34,088 bases of DNA, taken from positions 1 to 34,088 of the forward strand of contig JASHRN010000225.1 in assembly GCA_030037335.1 (NCBI GenBank), written 5' to 3'. The DNA comes from Candidatus Acidiferrales bacterium (lineage in GTDB: Bacteria; Acidobacteriota; Terriglobia; Acidiferrales; UBA7541). The translations under genes were made by a program, and so were the position numbers. The notes under the pieces were generated by a model. That model was not told where the DNA came from and did not search any database. It was given only the letters and a program-made list of their open reading frames with translations. Below are positions 18,785 through 27,633 of the stretch, one piece after another (within the stretch, counting starts at the first letter, position 1; the number at the start of each line of letters is the position of its first letter).

Positions 18785-20545
18785 GTGCCCACTCCGCTGG
18801 AAAATTGGGTTGACGAAGTATCCCGTCTGACGACTCCGAAAGAGATCGTCTGGTGCGACGGCTCAGCCCAGGAATATCAGAAAATCGCCGAGAAAATGCT
18901 CAGTGACGGCTCGTTCATCAACCTGAACAGCCATACATACCCGAATTGTTACCTTCACCGCAGCAATCCCAACGATGTAGCCCGCACCGAAGGCGTCACC
19001 TTCATCTGCACGCGGCAAAAATCCGATGCCGGCCCCACCAACAACTGGATGGCTCCTGAAGAAGCCAAACAGAAGGCTGAAGTCTACTTTCGCGGCTCGA
19101 TGAAAGACCGCACCATGTACGTGATTCCATACATTCTTGGGCCGGAAAAGTCGCCGTACAGCAAAGTGGGCGTTGAGATCACCGACAGCCCGTACGTAGT
19201 GGCGAGCATGCGCATCATGTCGCGAATGGGAACCGCGGCGCTGAACCAGCTTGGCAGCTCTGATGACTTTGTCCCGGGTCTTCATTCTCTGGGAGATATG
19301 GACCCGCAGCATCGCCTCGTATTGCACTTCCCTGAGGAAAAGCTGATCTGGAGCGTCGGTTCCGGCTATGGCGGCAACGCCCTGCTGGGCAAAAAGTGCT
19401 TCGCTTTGCGCATCGCGAGCTGGATGGCGCGTCAGCAGCAATGGATGGCCGAGCACATGCTGATTTTGGGCCTCGAAGATCCCTCCGGCAAAACCACCTA
19501 TATGTGTGCAGCATTCCCTAGCGCGTGCGGCAAAACGAACCTCGCCATGATGGTTTCCGCGCTCGAAGGCGAAGGCTATCGTGTCAAAACTATTGGCGAT
19601 GACATCGCCTGGCTACATATCGGCAAAGACGGCATGCTTTACGCTATCAATCCGGAAAACGGCTTCTTCGGTGTGGCGCCGGGCACAAACAGCAAAACCA
19701 ATCCTAACGTCATGACCGCAGTGCACCACAATACAATCTTCACCAACGTGGCCATTACCAACGACGGCGAGCCCTGGTGGGAGGGCATGGAGGGCTCTGT
19801 CCCTGCGAATATGATCGATTGGAAGGGCGAAAAATGGACGCCGAGCAAAGGCAACGCCGCGCATCCCAATTCCCGCTACACCGTTCCCGCCATGCAAACC
19901 CCCTCCATCTCCAAGCATTTTGAAGACCCCGAAGGAGTCCCCATTTCCGCGTTCATTTTTGGCGGACGCCGCGCCAAAGTTGCGCCCCTCGTTTTTGAAG
20001 CGCGCGATTGGCAGCATGGCGTCTTCATTGGCGCGACGATGGCTTCTGAAACGACGGCGGCAGCAACGGGCGCAGTCGGCGTCACGCGCCGCGATCCGAT
20101 GGCGATGCTGCCCTTCTGCGGCTACAACATGGCCGATTATTTTCGGCATTGGCTGGAGATGGGCCTCCACGTTTCAAAACCGCCGAAGATTTTTCACGTG
20201 AACTGGTTCCGCAAGGGTGATGACGGCAAATTCATGTGGCCAGGATATGGCGAAAATGTCCGCGTTCTGAAATGGATGCTCGAGCGCATCGAAGGGCGCG
20301 GCGCGGCAACAGAAACGCCCATAGGCTACGTACCGGCCCCGGGCGCATTGGATTTGAAAGGCCTCGATATTTCCGAAGAAACCATGCAGAAGCTTCTGAG
20401 CGTCGACCCGGGCCCTTGGGCTGATGAACACGACGCCATCGGGAAGTTCTTCGATAAGTTCGGCTCGCGCCTGCCGGAAGAACTGCATCAGGAGCACGAA
20501 AAACTGGGCCAGCGTTTGCAGCGCGTCGCCGTCGCGCAAAAGTAA
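18785..20545 (+). CDS. pckG: Phosphoenolpyruvate carboxykinase (GTP)
   Basis: MYVIPYILGPEKSPYSKVGVEITDSPYVVASMRIMSRMG, CAAFPSACGKTNLAMM, FGVAPGTNSKTNPNVM, FIFGGRRAKVAPLVFEARDWQHGVFIGATMASETTAAATG. GTG at 18785 with AGGAGG at 18774-18779 preferred over the TTG at 18737. Confidence 0.96.
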   Translation: MPTPLENWVDEVSRLTTPKEIVWCDGSAQEYQKIAEKMLSDGSFINLNSHTYPNCYLHRSNPNDVARTEGVTFICTRQKSDAGPTNNWMAPEEAKQKAEVYFRGSMKDRTMYVIPYILGPEKSPYSKVGVEITDSPYVVASMRIMSRMGTAALNQLGSSDDFVPGLHSLGDMDPQHRLVLHFPEEKLIWSVGSGYGGNALLGKKCFALRIASWMARQQQWMAEHMLILGLEDPSGKTTYMCAAFPSACGKTNLAMMVSALEGEGYRVKTIGDDIAWLHIGKDGMLYAINPENGFFGVAPGTNSKTNPNVMTAVHHNTIFTNVAITNDGEPWWEGMEGSVPANMIDWKGEKWTPSKGNAAHPNSRYTVPAMQTPSISKHFEDPEGVPISAFIFGGRRAKVAPLVFEARDWQHGVFIGATMASETTAAATGAVGVTRRDPMAMLPFCGYNMADYFRHWLEMGLHVSKPPKIFHVNWFRKGDDGKFMWPGYGENVRVLKWMLERIEGRGAATETPIGYVPAPGALDLKGLDISEETMQKLLSVDPGPWADEHDAIGKFFDKFGSRLPEELHQEHEKLGQRLQRVAVAQK

Positions 20546-20571
20546 GTCAGCAGGGTCTGGTTCGAAGCTTT

Positions 20572-20609
20572 CGCCGCAGGGAGGCATTTCGTCCTGCGGC
20601 GTTTTTGTT
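20572..20609 (+). terminator. Intrinsic terminator after pckG
   Basis: CGCCGCAGG-N12-CCTGCGGCG (9-bp stem) followed by TTTTTGTTT. Confidence 0.8.
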
Positions 20610-20637
20610 TATGCTGACGCGCAAAGGGCGGTGCGCC

Positions 20638-21048
20638 GTGGATATTGACTGGGTTCGCGAGTGCTGCATGTCCATGCCCCACGCGACCGAATCGCTGCAG
20701 TGGGGAGACGACCTCGTCTTCAAAATCGGCGGGAAAATGTTCGCGGCATTGGTACTGAAGCCCGCGCCGGTGTGGCTCTCGTTCAAATGCTCGCCGGAAG
20801 AATTCGCCGAATTGACTGAGCGGCCGGGAATCATTCCCGCTCCGTATTTGGCACGCCATCAGTGGGTCGCGTTGCAAACACGCGAAGCTCTGAATATGAG
20901 TGAGCTCCAGCGGCTGCTGTATGAATCGTACAGCATAGTTCTCGCCAAACTCCCAGAGCGTACGCGCGCTGCTCTTGCGCAATCCGCTTCGCCTCGCGCC
21001 AAAGCTAAATCCACAAATAAGCGCCGCCCTCGCCGTAAGGCGCGTTGA
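20638..21048 (+). CDS. MmcQ/YjbR family DNA-binding-like protein
   Basis: MDIDWVRECCMSMPHATESLQWGDDLVFKIGGKMFAALVLKPAPVWLSFKCSPEEFAELTERPGIIPAPYLARHQWVAL. GTG at 20638 chosen because the upstream starts (20605/20611) abut the pckG terminator. Confidence 0.88.
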   Translation: MDIDWVRECCMSMPHATESLQWGDDLVFKIGGKMFAALVLKPAPVWLSFKCSPEEFAELTERPGIIPAPYLARHQWVALQTREALNMSELQRLLYESYSIVLAKLPERTRAALAQSASPRAKAKSTNKRRPRRKAR

Positions 21049-21631
21049 CGTAAAACAAGTTGGCGTGCTCGATGGACGTGAGCGCATTGCAAACTGTCTG
21101 TGCTCCGTGCTCTGCGCAGAAATGCTCGGCAGCGGCGGCACGAACCTGCTCGACTTCGTCAAGGTTCGAGACGCGGCTGCGCGAAAACCACAGCCACTTC
21201 GCGGCCCGCTCGCAATCCTGGCATTTTGCGGCTCCTGTGTCGCTCGCAAGGCGCGACCCCAAGACTTCGGCGAGCATCGGCTCAACTCCGGCAGCCTCGA
21301 AATCCGGCGCCGCCACAAAAAAATACTGCGTCACATCTTCGGAATTCGGTTCGAAGGCCACCACGCGTCCAGCGTAGACCGCTGCGTCCCTCTGAAACAC
21401 TTTCGTAAAGCATTCACGGCAAAGCGAAACTTCCGGCCGCCGCGGCTCGCGGAGCTTCACGTTCTTGCCCCGCAGAAAAAGATTGTCCGGGAGAAAAGTC
21501 GCCATCCACGGCGAATGCGATTCCAGGTGCACGCATTCCGCAGGCATGCGAATCAAGCGCGAAATCAAATTCGCTGTGCGCCAGCGAAACGACAGTTCAG
21601 GATAGGCAACGTGGATCGGTATTCGGGGCAT
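21005..21631 (-). CDS. Hypothetical protein with two CxxC motifs
   Basis: 208-aa ORF with CREC and CQDC motifs and aromatic-rich segments; 3' end overlaps mmcQ by 44 nt, convergent. Confidence 0.7.
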   Translation of the reverse strand: MPRIPIHVAYPELSFRWRTANLISRLIRMPAECVHLESHSPWMATFLPDNLFLRGKNVKLREPRRPEVSLCRECFTKVFQRDAAVYAGRVVAFEPNSEDVTQYFFVAAPDFEAAGVEPMLAEVLGSRLASDTGAAKCQDCERAAKWLWFSRSRVSNLDEVEQVRAAAAEHFCAEHGAQTVCNALTSIEHANLFYVNAPYGEGGAYLWI

Positions 21632-21697
21632 GGACTGTCTTTACTCGCGCACTGCGACAGACGGACGCTCTCGGCGTTTATGCACGGCGACGCGCCT

Positions 21698-22567
21698 TCA
21701 TTGCGGCAGGTTCTCCTGCGCCCATTCCACTATCGCGCTCGATAGCTCAGCGCGTACACCCGAATAGCTGTGATCCGTATCCCAATGGCGCTCAGTGACG
21801 CGAGAGTCTCCCGCCTTGCGCACCGCTTCGGCAAATGCGTGATCCGAAGGCTCAAGCCCCTCGTTCGCGGTGATGACCATAACGGGCCGAGGCGCAATCG
21901 CCGCTGCGAGATTGTTCATGTCAAGAGCCGACCGGTGATAGTAAATCTCGCTCGCTAGTGTCTCGGCGGTCATTCCGGAGAGCGGCAGCAGATTGTTGTC
22001 TTGCGCGAGCAGCTTCGCATCGGCCGCGATGTCTGCTGCGGCAGAGACGGGGCGATGCCGCGAAGAATAACCGGTGCCGATGTTCCATGCTGAAATGAGA
22101 ATCGCCTCGGCGACCGCTTTATTGTGAGCCGCGGCCGATGCGGCCATGAACCCGCCCATACTGTGCCCTATTACAATGACGCGATGCACGTCGACCCCAT
22201 ACTTCTGTGCATTGGCCGGGTCAAGAACAAAACGCACCTGCGCATCAGAATCTTCCGCCGCGTGTTCGAACGAGAAATTCCCCTTCACCCCCCACGAGCC
22301 ACGATAATGCATCGCCAGCACGTTCCATCCGTGCGCGCGAAGGTCCTGCGCGATGTCCATGTTCTGTTCGTAGCCGGGAAAGCCGTGAAACAGAATAGCC
22401 GTCGGATGCGGTCCCTCGCCTGCAGCCAAATAAAAAATGCCGTAAAGCATGACGCCGTGGCTCGGCAGCACCATTTGGGTGGTGGAGGCAGCCTTTACGT
22501 TCGGTCCCTGCGCGAAAACAGGCGCAGTAAGAAAGGCGAGAAGAGCAAAAATTGATATGGATTTCAT
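21698..22567 (-). CDS. Secreted alpha/beta hydrolase
   Basis: MKSISIFALLAFLTAPVFAQ signal; ILFHGFPGYEQNMDIAQDLRAHGWNVLAMHYRGSWG; VIGHSMGGFMAA nucleophile elbow; DTDHSYSG. Confidence 0.9.
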   Translation of the reverse strand: MKSISIFALLAFLTAPVFAQGPNVKAASTTQMVLPSHGVMLYGIFYLAAGEGPHPTAILFHGFPGYEQNMDIAQDLRAHGWNVLAMHYRGSWGVKGNFSFEHAAEDSDAQVRFVLDPANAQKYGVDVHRVIVIGHSMGGFMAASAAAHNKAVAEAILISAWNIGTGYSSRHRPVSAAADIAADAKLLAQDNNLLPLSGMTAETLASEIYYHRSALDMNNLAAAIAPRPVMVITANEGLEPSDHAFAEAVRKAGDSRVTERHWDTDHSYSGVRAELSSAIVEWAQENLPQ

Positions 22568-22628
22568 TGGCGGAGTATATATTCGCCGCACAAAAGACTC
22601 CAGCGCAGAGTCGCGTGCGGTTATTGAT

Positions 22629-23957
22629 TTACACCAGCGCGGATGCAGCTCGCTTTCGTACCCATATGAAATAAACGGGGATTCCGGAAACGATCAGCAG
22701 CAAACCGGCAATTGAGGGAACAGGTCTCGTGATCAGCATGTTTACGAGAAACGCCGCGGTGAAAACCAGAAACAATATTGGCGTCACCGGATATCCCCAC
22801 ATCCGATAAGCACCCGGAGCCTGCGGGTGCGTGCGGCGCAGCACAATCACGCCCGCGACCATCACTCCATAAGAGAGCCACAACGCGAACATCGCGTAAT
22901 CGAGCAGAGTTTCGTACGAGCCGCTCAACAAAAGCGCTGCGGCCCACACCGCTTGCGCGGCAATAGCAAAGTGAGGCGTCTTGAATCGCGGATGAATCTC
23001 GCCGAATTGCCGGAGGAACAGTCCATCACGGGCCTGCGCGAAGTAAAGCCGCGGACTCGTTAGAAAACAACCGTTGAGCGTGCCAATAATGGAAACCAAA
23101 ATAATCAATGCTACTGCGGCTCCGCCAATCGGGCCGAGGACGCGCTGCGCAACGCTCGCCGCCACGTGTTCGCTTGCAGCGATGTCCGCGAGCGACAACA
23201 CCCGCATATAAGCGACGTTCGCGAGCAGGTAAATGACAATGCACCCTCCTGTGCCAAGCGCAAGAGCCAGAAAAATGTTGCGTTGCGGCTCGCGGATTTC
23301 GCCCGCCACGAACGTCATCTGAATCCATCCGTCATATGCCAGCACGCAGGCAATCACCGCCACGCCGAAGCTGCTGAACGAGAAGTGGCCCGCGCCGCCC
23401 GAAAGCTGCGCGACTTTGCCATGCCACAAGAACGCGCTTCCGATAATCACCAGCAAGCCAATCACTTTGGCCGAGGTGAACAGCTTTTGAACCGCTGCCC
23501 CGAACGCCACGCCCCGATAGTTGATGATGGCGAAGACCGCGATTGCCACCAGGCCCACGAGCTTCGCCAGCCACAGCGACAATGGCACAAAATAAGAGCC
23601 GTACAGCACGAAAGTCACAGCCATCCATGCCACTTGCGCCGTGCGAGCCACCAGGAACATCGACCACCCGCACAAAAAACCTACGAGCGGCCCCCACGCT
23701 TCACGCAGAAAGACATATTGCCCGCCGGAGGCGGGCAGCGTCGTTCCTAGTTCCGCGCACGCAAGCGCGCCGAAAAACGAAACAACGCCCGCAACTATCC
23801 ACGCCACGAGAATCAGTGTGGCGGAGTGAAGCTCGCGTGCGACAAGATTAGGAACAATGAAGATGCCTGCACCGATGACAATGCCGACGACAATTGCCAG
23901 CGCATCTGCCAAGCCAAGGCTGCGTGGCAGATCCGAAGCGGCGCCGGGATCACTCAT
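22629..23957 (-). CDS. APC family amino acid permease
   Basis: ADALAIVVGIVIGAGIFIVPNLVARELHS; ALACAELGTTLPASGGQYVFLREAWGPLVGFLCGW; about 12 hydrophobic segments. ATG at 23957 (MSDPGAAS). Confidence 0.93.
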   Translation of the reverse strand: MSDPGAASDLPRSLGLADALAIVVGIVIGAGIFIVPNLVARELHSATLILVAWIVAGVVSFFGALACAELGTTLPASGGQYVFLREAWGPLVGFLCGWSMFLVARTAQVAWMAVTFVLYGSYFVPLSLWLAKLVGLVAIAVFAIINYRGVAFGAAVQKLFTSAKVIGLLVIIGSAFLWHGKVAQLSGGAGHFSFSSFGVAVIACVLAYDGWIQMTFVAGEIREPQRNIFLALALGTGGCIVIYLLANVAYMRVLSLADIAASEHVAASVAQRVLGPIGGAAVALIILVSIIGTLNGCFLTSPRLYFAQARDGLFLRQFGEIHPRFKTPHFAIAAQAVWAAALLLSGSYETLLDYAMFALWLSYGVMVAGVIVLRRTHPQAPGAYRMWGYPVTPILFLVFTAAFLVNMLITRPVPSIAGLLLIVSGIPVYFIWVRKRAASALV

Positions 23958-24000
23958 AGGCCAGCAGTATAGGGCATCGCATTTAGGTCGCGCCGTTAAT

Positions 24001-24029
24001 TTGTTTCGCGTGCCGCGCTCAGTTATGAT
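24001..24029 (+). promoter_or_regulatory. Promoter for the peroxiredoxin gene: TTGTTT-N17-TATGAT
   Basis: -35 at 24001-24006, -10 at 24024-24029, 17-nt spacing, gene starts at 24091. Confidence 0.5.
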
Positions 24030-24090
24030 GGACTGTTTTTTGGCGCCCCGAGCGCCCGCAATTATCACGAACAAATCTTAAGGAGGCATC

Positions 24091-24552
24091 ATGCCAATCG
24101 CCACGGGCGCGGCCGCGCCGGAATTCACTTTGAAGGATCAGGATCAGAAAGACGTAAAGCTCAGCGACTTCAAAGGCAAAAAGAATGTCGTAATTGTTTT
24201 TTATCCGCTCGATTGGAGTCCCGTCTGCACCAATGAGCACATCTGCTTTGTAAACGATATGAAAAATTTCGAGAAACTAGATGCTCAGGTGCTCGGCCTT
24301 TCCGTCGATAGCGTCTGGTCGCACAAAGCATGGGCCGAAAAAATGGGCATTCGTTATCCGCTGCTTGCCGATTTTCAGCCACGCGGAGCGGTCGCCGAAA
24401 AATTCGGCGTCTATCTGCCGGAAAAAGGAATCACCGGCCGCGCCATCGCGATCATCGATCGCGGCGGCAAAGTGGCGTGGTTCAAAAACTACGAAATCTT
24501 GCAGGTTCCGGACATCAAAGAAGTTTCCGATGCTCTCGCAAAAATCAAATAA
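24091..24552 (+). CDS. Peroxiredoxin (AhpC/TSA, Bcp/AhpE-like)
   Basis: GAAAPEFTLKDQDQKDVKLSDFKGKKNVVIVFYPLDWSPVCTNEHICF; AGGAGG SD. Confidence 0.95.
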   Translation: MPIATGAAAPEFTLKDQDQKDVKLSDFKGKKNVVIVFYPLDWSPVCTNEHICFVNDMKNFEKLDAQVLGLSVDSVWSHKAWAEKMGIRYPLLADFQPRGAVAEKFGVYLPEKGITGRAIAIIDRGGKVAWFKNYEILQVPDIKEVSDALAKIK

Positions 24553-24565
24553 ATCTAACTTGAGA

Positions 24566-24997
24566 TTATTTCGGCGCGCCCTCGGGATGCGCGAACACGC
24601 GGATTAAATTCACCAATTCCCAGCGCTGCTCGTTGCTTAATTTGCTTTTGAACGCCGGCATCGGCTTACGCCCATTGGTCATCTTCCAAAAAATCTCGCC
24701 GTCGCTCATCAAATCGACTCGGCGCGCATCCGTGAAATTCGTCGGCTTGGTTGAATAGAAGTACGTCGCGTCGGGCGGGATTTTTCCATCGCCATTCACC
24801 CCATGGCATTTCTGGCAATTGGCAATATACAGTTCGCGAGCCGCGGCAATCGTCTCAGCATTCATCGACACAGGATTGCGCAACGTGTTTGCGTCCGCCG
24901 GAACATTCCAGCCGCCACTACAGCCCGATGTAAGCGTCAGTAACAAACAAGCTGCGATACAAGCGAAGCCCCGGCTCATCGCTGTTTGATTCTCCAT
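24566..24997 (-). CDS. c-type cytochrome, probable lipoprotein
   Basis: Lipobox-like LTLTSGCSGG; LYIANCQKCHGVNGDGKIPP (CxxCH); distal Met NGRKPMPAFKSKLSNEQRWELVNLIRVF. Confidence 0.92.
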   Translation of the reverse strand: MENQTAMSRGFACIAACLLLTLTSGCSGGWNVPADANTLRNPVSMNAETIAAARELYIANCQKCHGVNGDGKIPPDATYFYSTKPTNFTDARRVDLMSDGEIFWKMTNGRKPMPAFKSKLSNEQRWELVNLIRVFAHPEGAPK

Positions 24998-25027
24998 TTG
25001 ATTCCGAACCATCCGCCAGCAGCGCAC

Positions 25028-25297
25028 TCAGCCGCGCAGCGCGCGAACCACAGAAATAACAACGATCACCAGCATCACGACCACGTACACGCGCAGCCCC
25101 CACATCGCAACGCGTGTGCCTAGACCGAGCCGCCGCCGCCCAAAGCGCGTTTGCTGCTTCGCCGCGACCACCTGATCCGCCTCGAGCAACGACAGCACGA
25201 CATGCGGATCGCTCAGGTCAGCTTGTTCGTATGAATTCTCGCTCGCCGCAGCCTCCTGCCGCTTTTGAGACTCGCTCTCAAATCCACTTTCGCGCAC
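25028..25297 (-). CDS. Small single-TM hypothetical protein
   Basis: 89 aa with C-terminal VAMWGLRVYVVVMLVIVVISVVRALRG helix; lies between the NRAMP-like and cytochrome c genes on the same strand. Confidence 0.65.
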   Translation of the reverse strand: MRESGFESESQKRQEAAASENSYEQADLSDPHVVLSLLEADQVVAAKQQTRFGRRRLGLGTRVAMWGLRVYVVVMLVIVVISVVRALRG

Positions 25298-25345
25298 TCG
25301 AAGCGCTCCTTTCTTCCAATTTTGACGGACGAGCCGTCCTGCAAA

Positions 25346-26779
25346 TCATCCGCCCAAAATGTGGGGATACACAGTCGCAATTCCAAATCCCAAGCCCGCG
25401 CAGACCAACATTATCGTCACAGCCACACCCGCAAGATTCTGCCACAGGGTATTTGCATGCTCCCCCATCAGCTCGCGGTCATTTACCAGCAGCAGCAAAA
25501 ACAGCAACGCTGGCGGCATCGCCAGCACCGCGATGACGTTCACAACCAGGATGATAAATTCGAGAGGCGCTCGTGGAACCAGCACCAGCGCAGCCGCCAC
25601 GCACGCCGAACTCGCCAAGATCAAATAGAACGGCCAAGCCTCGCGCAATGGCCGGTTCAGACTGTGCGCCGTTCCGAGCACTTCTCCAAACGCATATGCG
25701 GACGATGTGGAAATGGCGATCGCAGCCACCAGCCCCGCTTCGAAAATTCCGAGCGCGAAGAGCGTCGCGCCAAGATGCCCAATCCACGGCTCCAAAGCCT
25801 GCGCGAACTCTGCGGCTTGAAAATCGCCGGCATTGATTCCGTGGGCAAAGAGCGGTGCCGTGGCAATAATCGTCGCCACGCAAAATAGCGCCGCAAGACC
25901 CATACCCAACAGCGTGTCCAAACGTCCCGCTGAAATGTCGCGCGGCTGCATTCCCTTATCTACCACCGCGCTCTGCTGAAAAAAAAGCATCCACGGAGTG
26001 ACCGTAGCGCCAATGTCCGCCAGAATGAGCAGTAAAATGTCGGAGTGATTGCCATGCGGCAGCGGCTGCCACGTGAGCAGCGCATGCCCCACGGCGTGCC
26101 ATTTCGGATGCGCCAGCAGCGCGGCCGGAATGAAAAGCCCATTGAAAATTGCCAGCCCCAGGGTGATGCGTTCCCATGTCCAGTAGCGGCCGGTTGTAAT
26201 CACCGCGAGCACCAGCACAAGCGCGCCTCCCACCGCGATTCCGGGCCGAATGCCAAAAAAACTCAGCCCCGCGCGAACGCCAATGAATTCCGCAACCAGC
26301 GTGAGAAAATTCCCGAGCACTAGGTCGCCCATTGAAAACCAGCCCCAGAATTTTCCAAAGCGGTCAAAAATCAGCTCCGCGTGCCCGCGATGCGTCACCG
26401 CACCGAGCCGCACCGTCATCTCCTGCACCACAAAACCCATCGCGAAAACCGCTATGTTGAATGGAAGAAAAAAACCGATGCCGTAATGCGCGCCCGTGGC
26501 CGAATACGAAAGCATGCTTGGCGCGTCGTTTTCTCCCAGGAAAACCAGCACTCCCGGACCTACCAAAAGCCACAGGATGCTCAACCCGGTAAGCGGCTTC
26601 CACCGCCGTACGCCCCATCGCGCGCGCGCTACGCGCCAGCGGTCTCGCGCACGGTCCAGATCCTCGTGCGTGAGCAATCCAATCAATTGCCGGCTCGAGG
26701 ACGAACTGGAAGCGAGCTCCGTCGTTGGGTGCGCGTGCTGAGTCGTCGGCTCTCTTCCCTTTTCGTTCCGCAGGTTCAT
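25346..26779 (-). CDS. NRAMP (SLC11)-superfamily divalent cation transporter, noncanonical metal site
   Basis: GPGVLVFLGENDAPSMLSYSATGAHYGIGFFLPF (TM1) and ILADIGATVTPWMLFFQQSAVVDKG (TM6), in an 11-TM-like hydrophobic pattern. Confidence 0.85.
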   Translation of the reverse strand: MNLRNEKGREPTTQHAHPTTELASSSSSSRQLIGLLTHEDLDRARDRWRVARARWGVRRWKPLTGLSILWLLVGPGVLVFLGENDAPSMLSYSATGAHYGIGFFLPFNIAVFAMGFVVQEMTVRLGAVTHRGHAELIFDRFGKFWGWFSMGDLVLGNFLTLVAEFIGVRAGLSFFGIRPGIAVGGALVLVLAVITTGRYWTWERITLGLAIFNGLFIPAALLAHPKWHAVGHALLTWQPLPHGNHSDILLLILADIGATVTPWMLFFQQSAVVDKGMQPRDISAGRLDTLLGMGLAALFCVATIIATAPLFAHGINAGDFQAAEFAQALEPWIGHLGATLFALGIFEAGLVAAIAISTSSAYAFGEVLGTAHSLNRPLREAWPFYLILASSACVAAALVLVPRAPLEFIILVVNVIAVLAMPPALLFLLLLVNDRELMGEHANTLWQNLAGVAVTIMLVCAGLGFGIATVYPHILGG

Positions 26780-26780
26780 G

Positions 26781-26819
26781 GTTAACTATAATAAACGAAC
26801 TTCCTAAACTATGTTTAAC
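26781..26819. promoter_or_regulatory. 39-bp imperfect dyad upstream of the NRAMP-like gene
   Basis: GTTAACTATAATAAACGAACTTCCTAAACTATGTTTAAC: 13 of 19 position pairs are complementary around the central C; begins 1 nt upstream of the start codon. Confidence 0.45.
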
Positions 26820-26913
26820 TTCTCGGTGCGTCAACCATACAAATTGTCAACGGATTTTCGATGGAAGCGTGGATGGATGTTTGGTTCGCCGGGCATTGGC
26901 CAACGCCCACTTC

Positions 26914-26922
26914 TGCTATAGT
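26914..26922 (+). promoter_or_regulatory. Extended -10 TGCTATAGT upstream of the DUF3467 gene
   Basis: TGC-TATAGT about 28 nt upstream of the ATG at 26950, with a GGAGG SD in between. Confidence 0.5.
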
Positions 26923-26949
26923 GGATAGGACAACACGCGGAGGAACTCA

Positions 26950-27252
26950 ATGGCCGAAGCGCCCAAGCAGCAGCAAGTGCAGATCAAAGCCGATGAAAAA
27001 GAACTGGTGGGCCAGTATGCCAATCTCGCGATGATTCATCACAACGCCGAAGAATTCACTCTGAATTTCATTTATATTTTTCCCAGCGTCCCACAGGGGA
27101 AATTGGTCAGCAGCGTCATTTTGAGTCCGGCGCATTCCAAGCGGTTGTTACGCGCGCTGACGGAAAACATCACGCGATATGAAGCGCAGTTCGGTCCGAT
27201 TCCTGAAGGTCCTGGCCCCACACCCGAACCGTCCGTCGGATTTGTGCAATAA
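26950..27252 (+). CDS. DUF3467 domain protein
   Basis: QQQVQIKADEKELVGQYANLAMIHHNAEEFTLNFIYIFPSVPQGKLVSSVILSPAHSKRLLRALTENITRYEAQFG. Confidence 0.93.
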   Translation: MAEAPKQQQVQIKADEKELVGQYANLAMIHHNAEEFTLNFIYIFPSVPQGKLVSSVILSPAHSKRLLRALTENITRYEAQFGPIPEGPGPTPEPSVGFVQ

Positions 27253-27253
27253 T

Positions 27254-27270
27254 CCAGCGCTTTTCGCTGG
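27254..27270. terminator. Short hairpin between convergent genes, possible terminator
   Basis: CCAGCG-CTTTT-CGCTGG directly after the DUF3467 stop; no good T-tract. Confidence 0.25.
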
Positions 27271-27282
27271 CCACTCGTTCCC

Positions 27283-27633
27283 TCACGCCACTGCGTTCGG
27301 GGCATGCGTTGCTCCGAGCACCCATTGCCCTTCCAGCTCGAGAAACTCCACCCCAATCATGAATCCCATGCCACGATTCGCTTCACAATAAGCCACCCGC
27401 GCCAGTGAACGAAATCCCTGATCGAGAGACATCACGCAAATGCTCTCCCCTGCCCTCCACCTCCGCACGCTGCGCAATCGCGCGCCTCGCGAACTCACGT
27501 TTTCCGTAAAAGTCGTTTCCATTCCGGGCATGAAAGAATTGCCCGAGATGCGCACCCCGACCTGCATCGGCAGCCGCGGCTCGCACCTTTCTACCGGAAA
27601 AGCCGCAAATTTCCTCTTTCTGGCGTTTGCCAT
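27283..27633 (-). CDS. PilZ domain protein (c-di-GMP receptor candidate)
   Basis: ERCEPRLPMQV (RxxxR) and TENVSSRGARL ([D/N]xSxxG) motifs. Confidence 0.88.
   Translation of the reverse strand: MANARKRKFAAFPVERCEPRLPMQVGVRISGNSFMPGMETTFTENVSSRGARLRSVRRWRAGESICVMSLDQGFRSLARVAYCEANRGMGFMIGVEFLELEGQWVLGATHAPNAVA

Noticed and set aside
23723-23741. Inverted repeat TGCCCGCC-GGA-GGCGGGCA inside the APC permease
   Set aside because: It encodes the conserved LPASGGQ segment of the permease; it resembles the intergenic repeat arms only through GC-rich composition.
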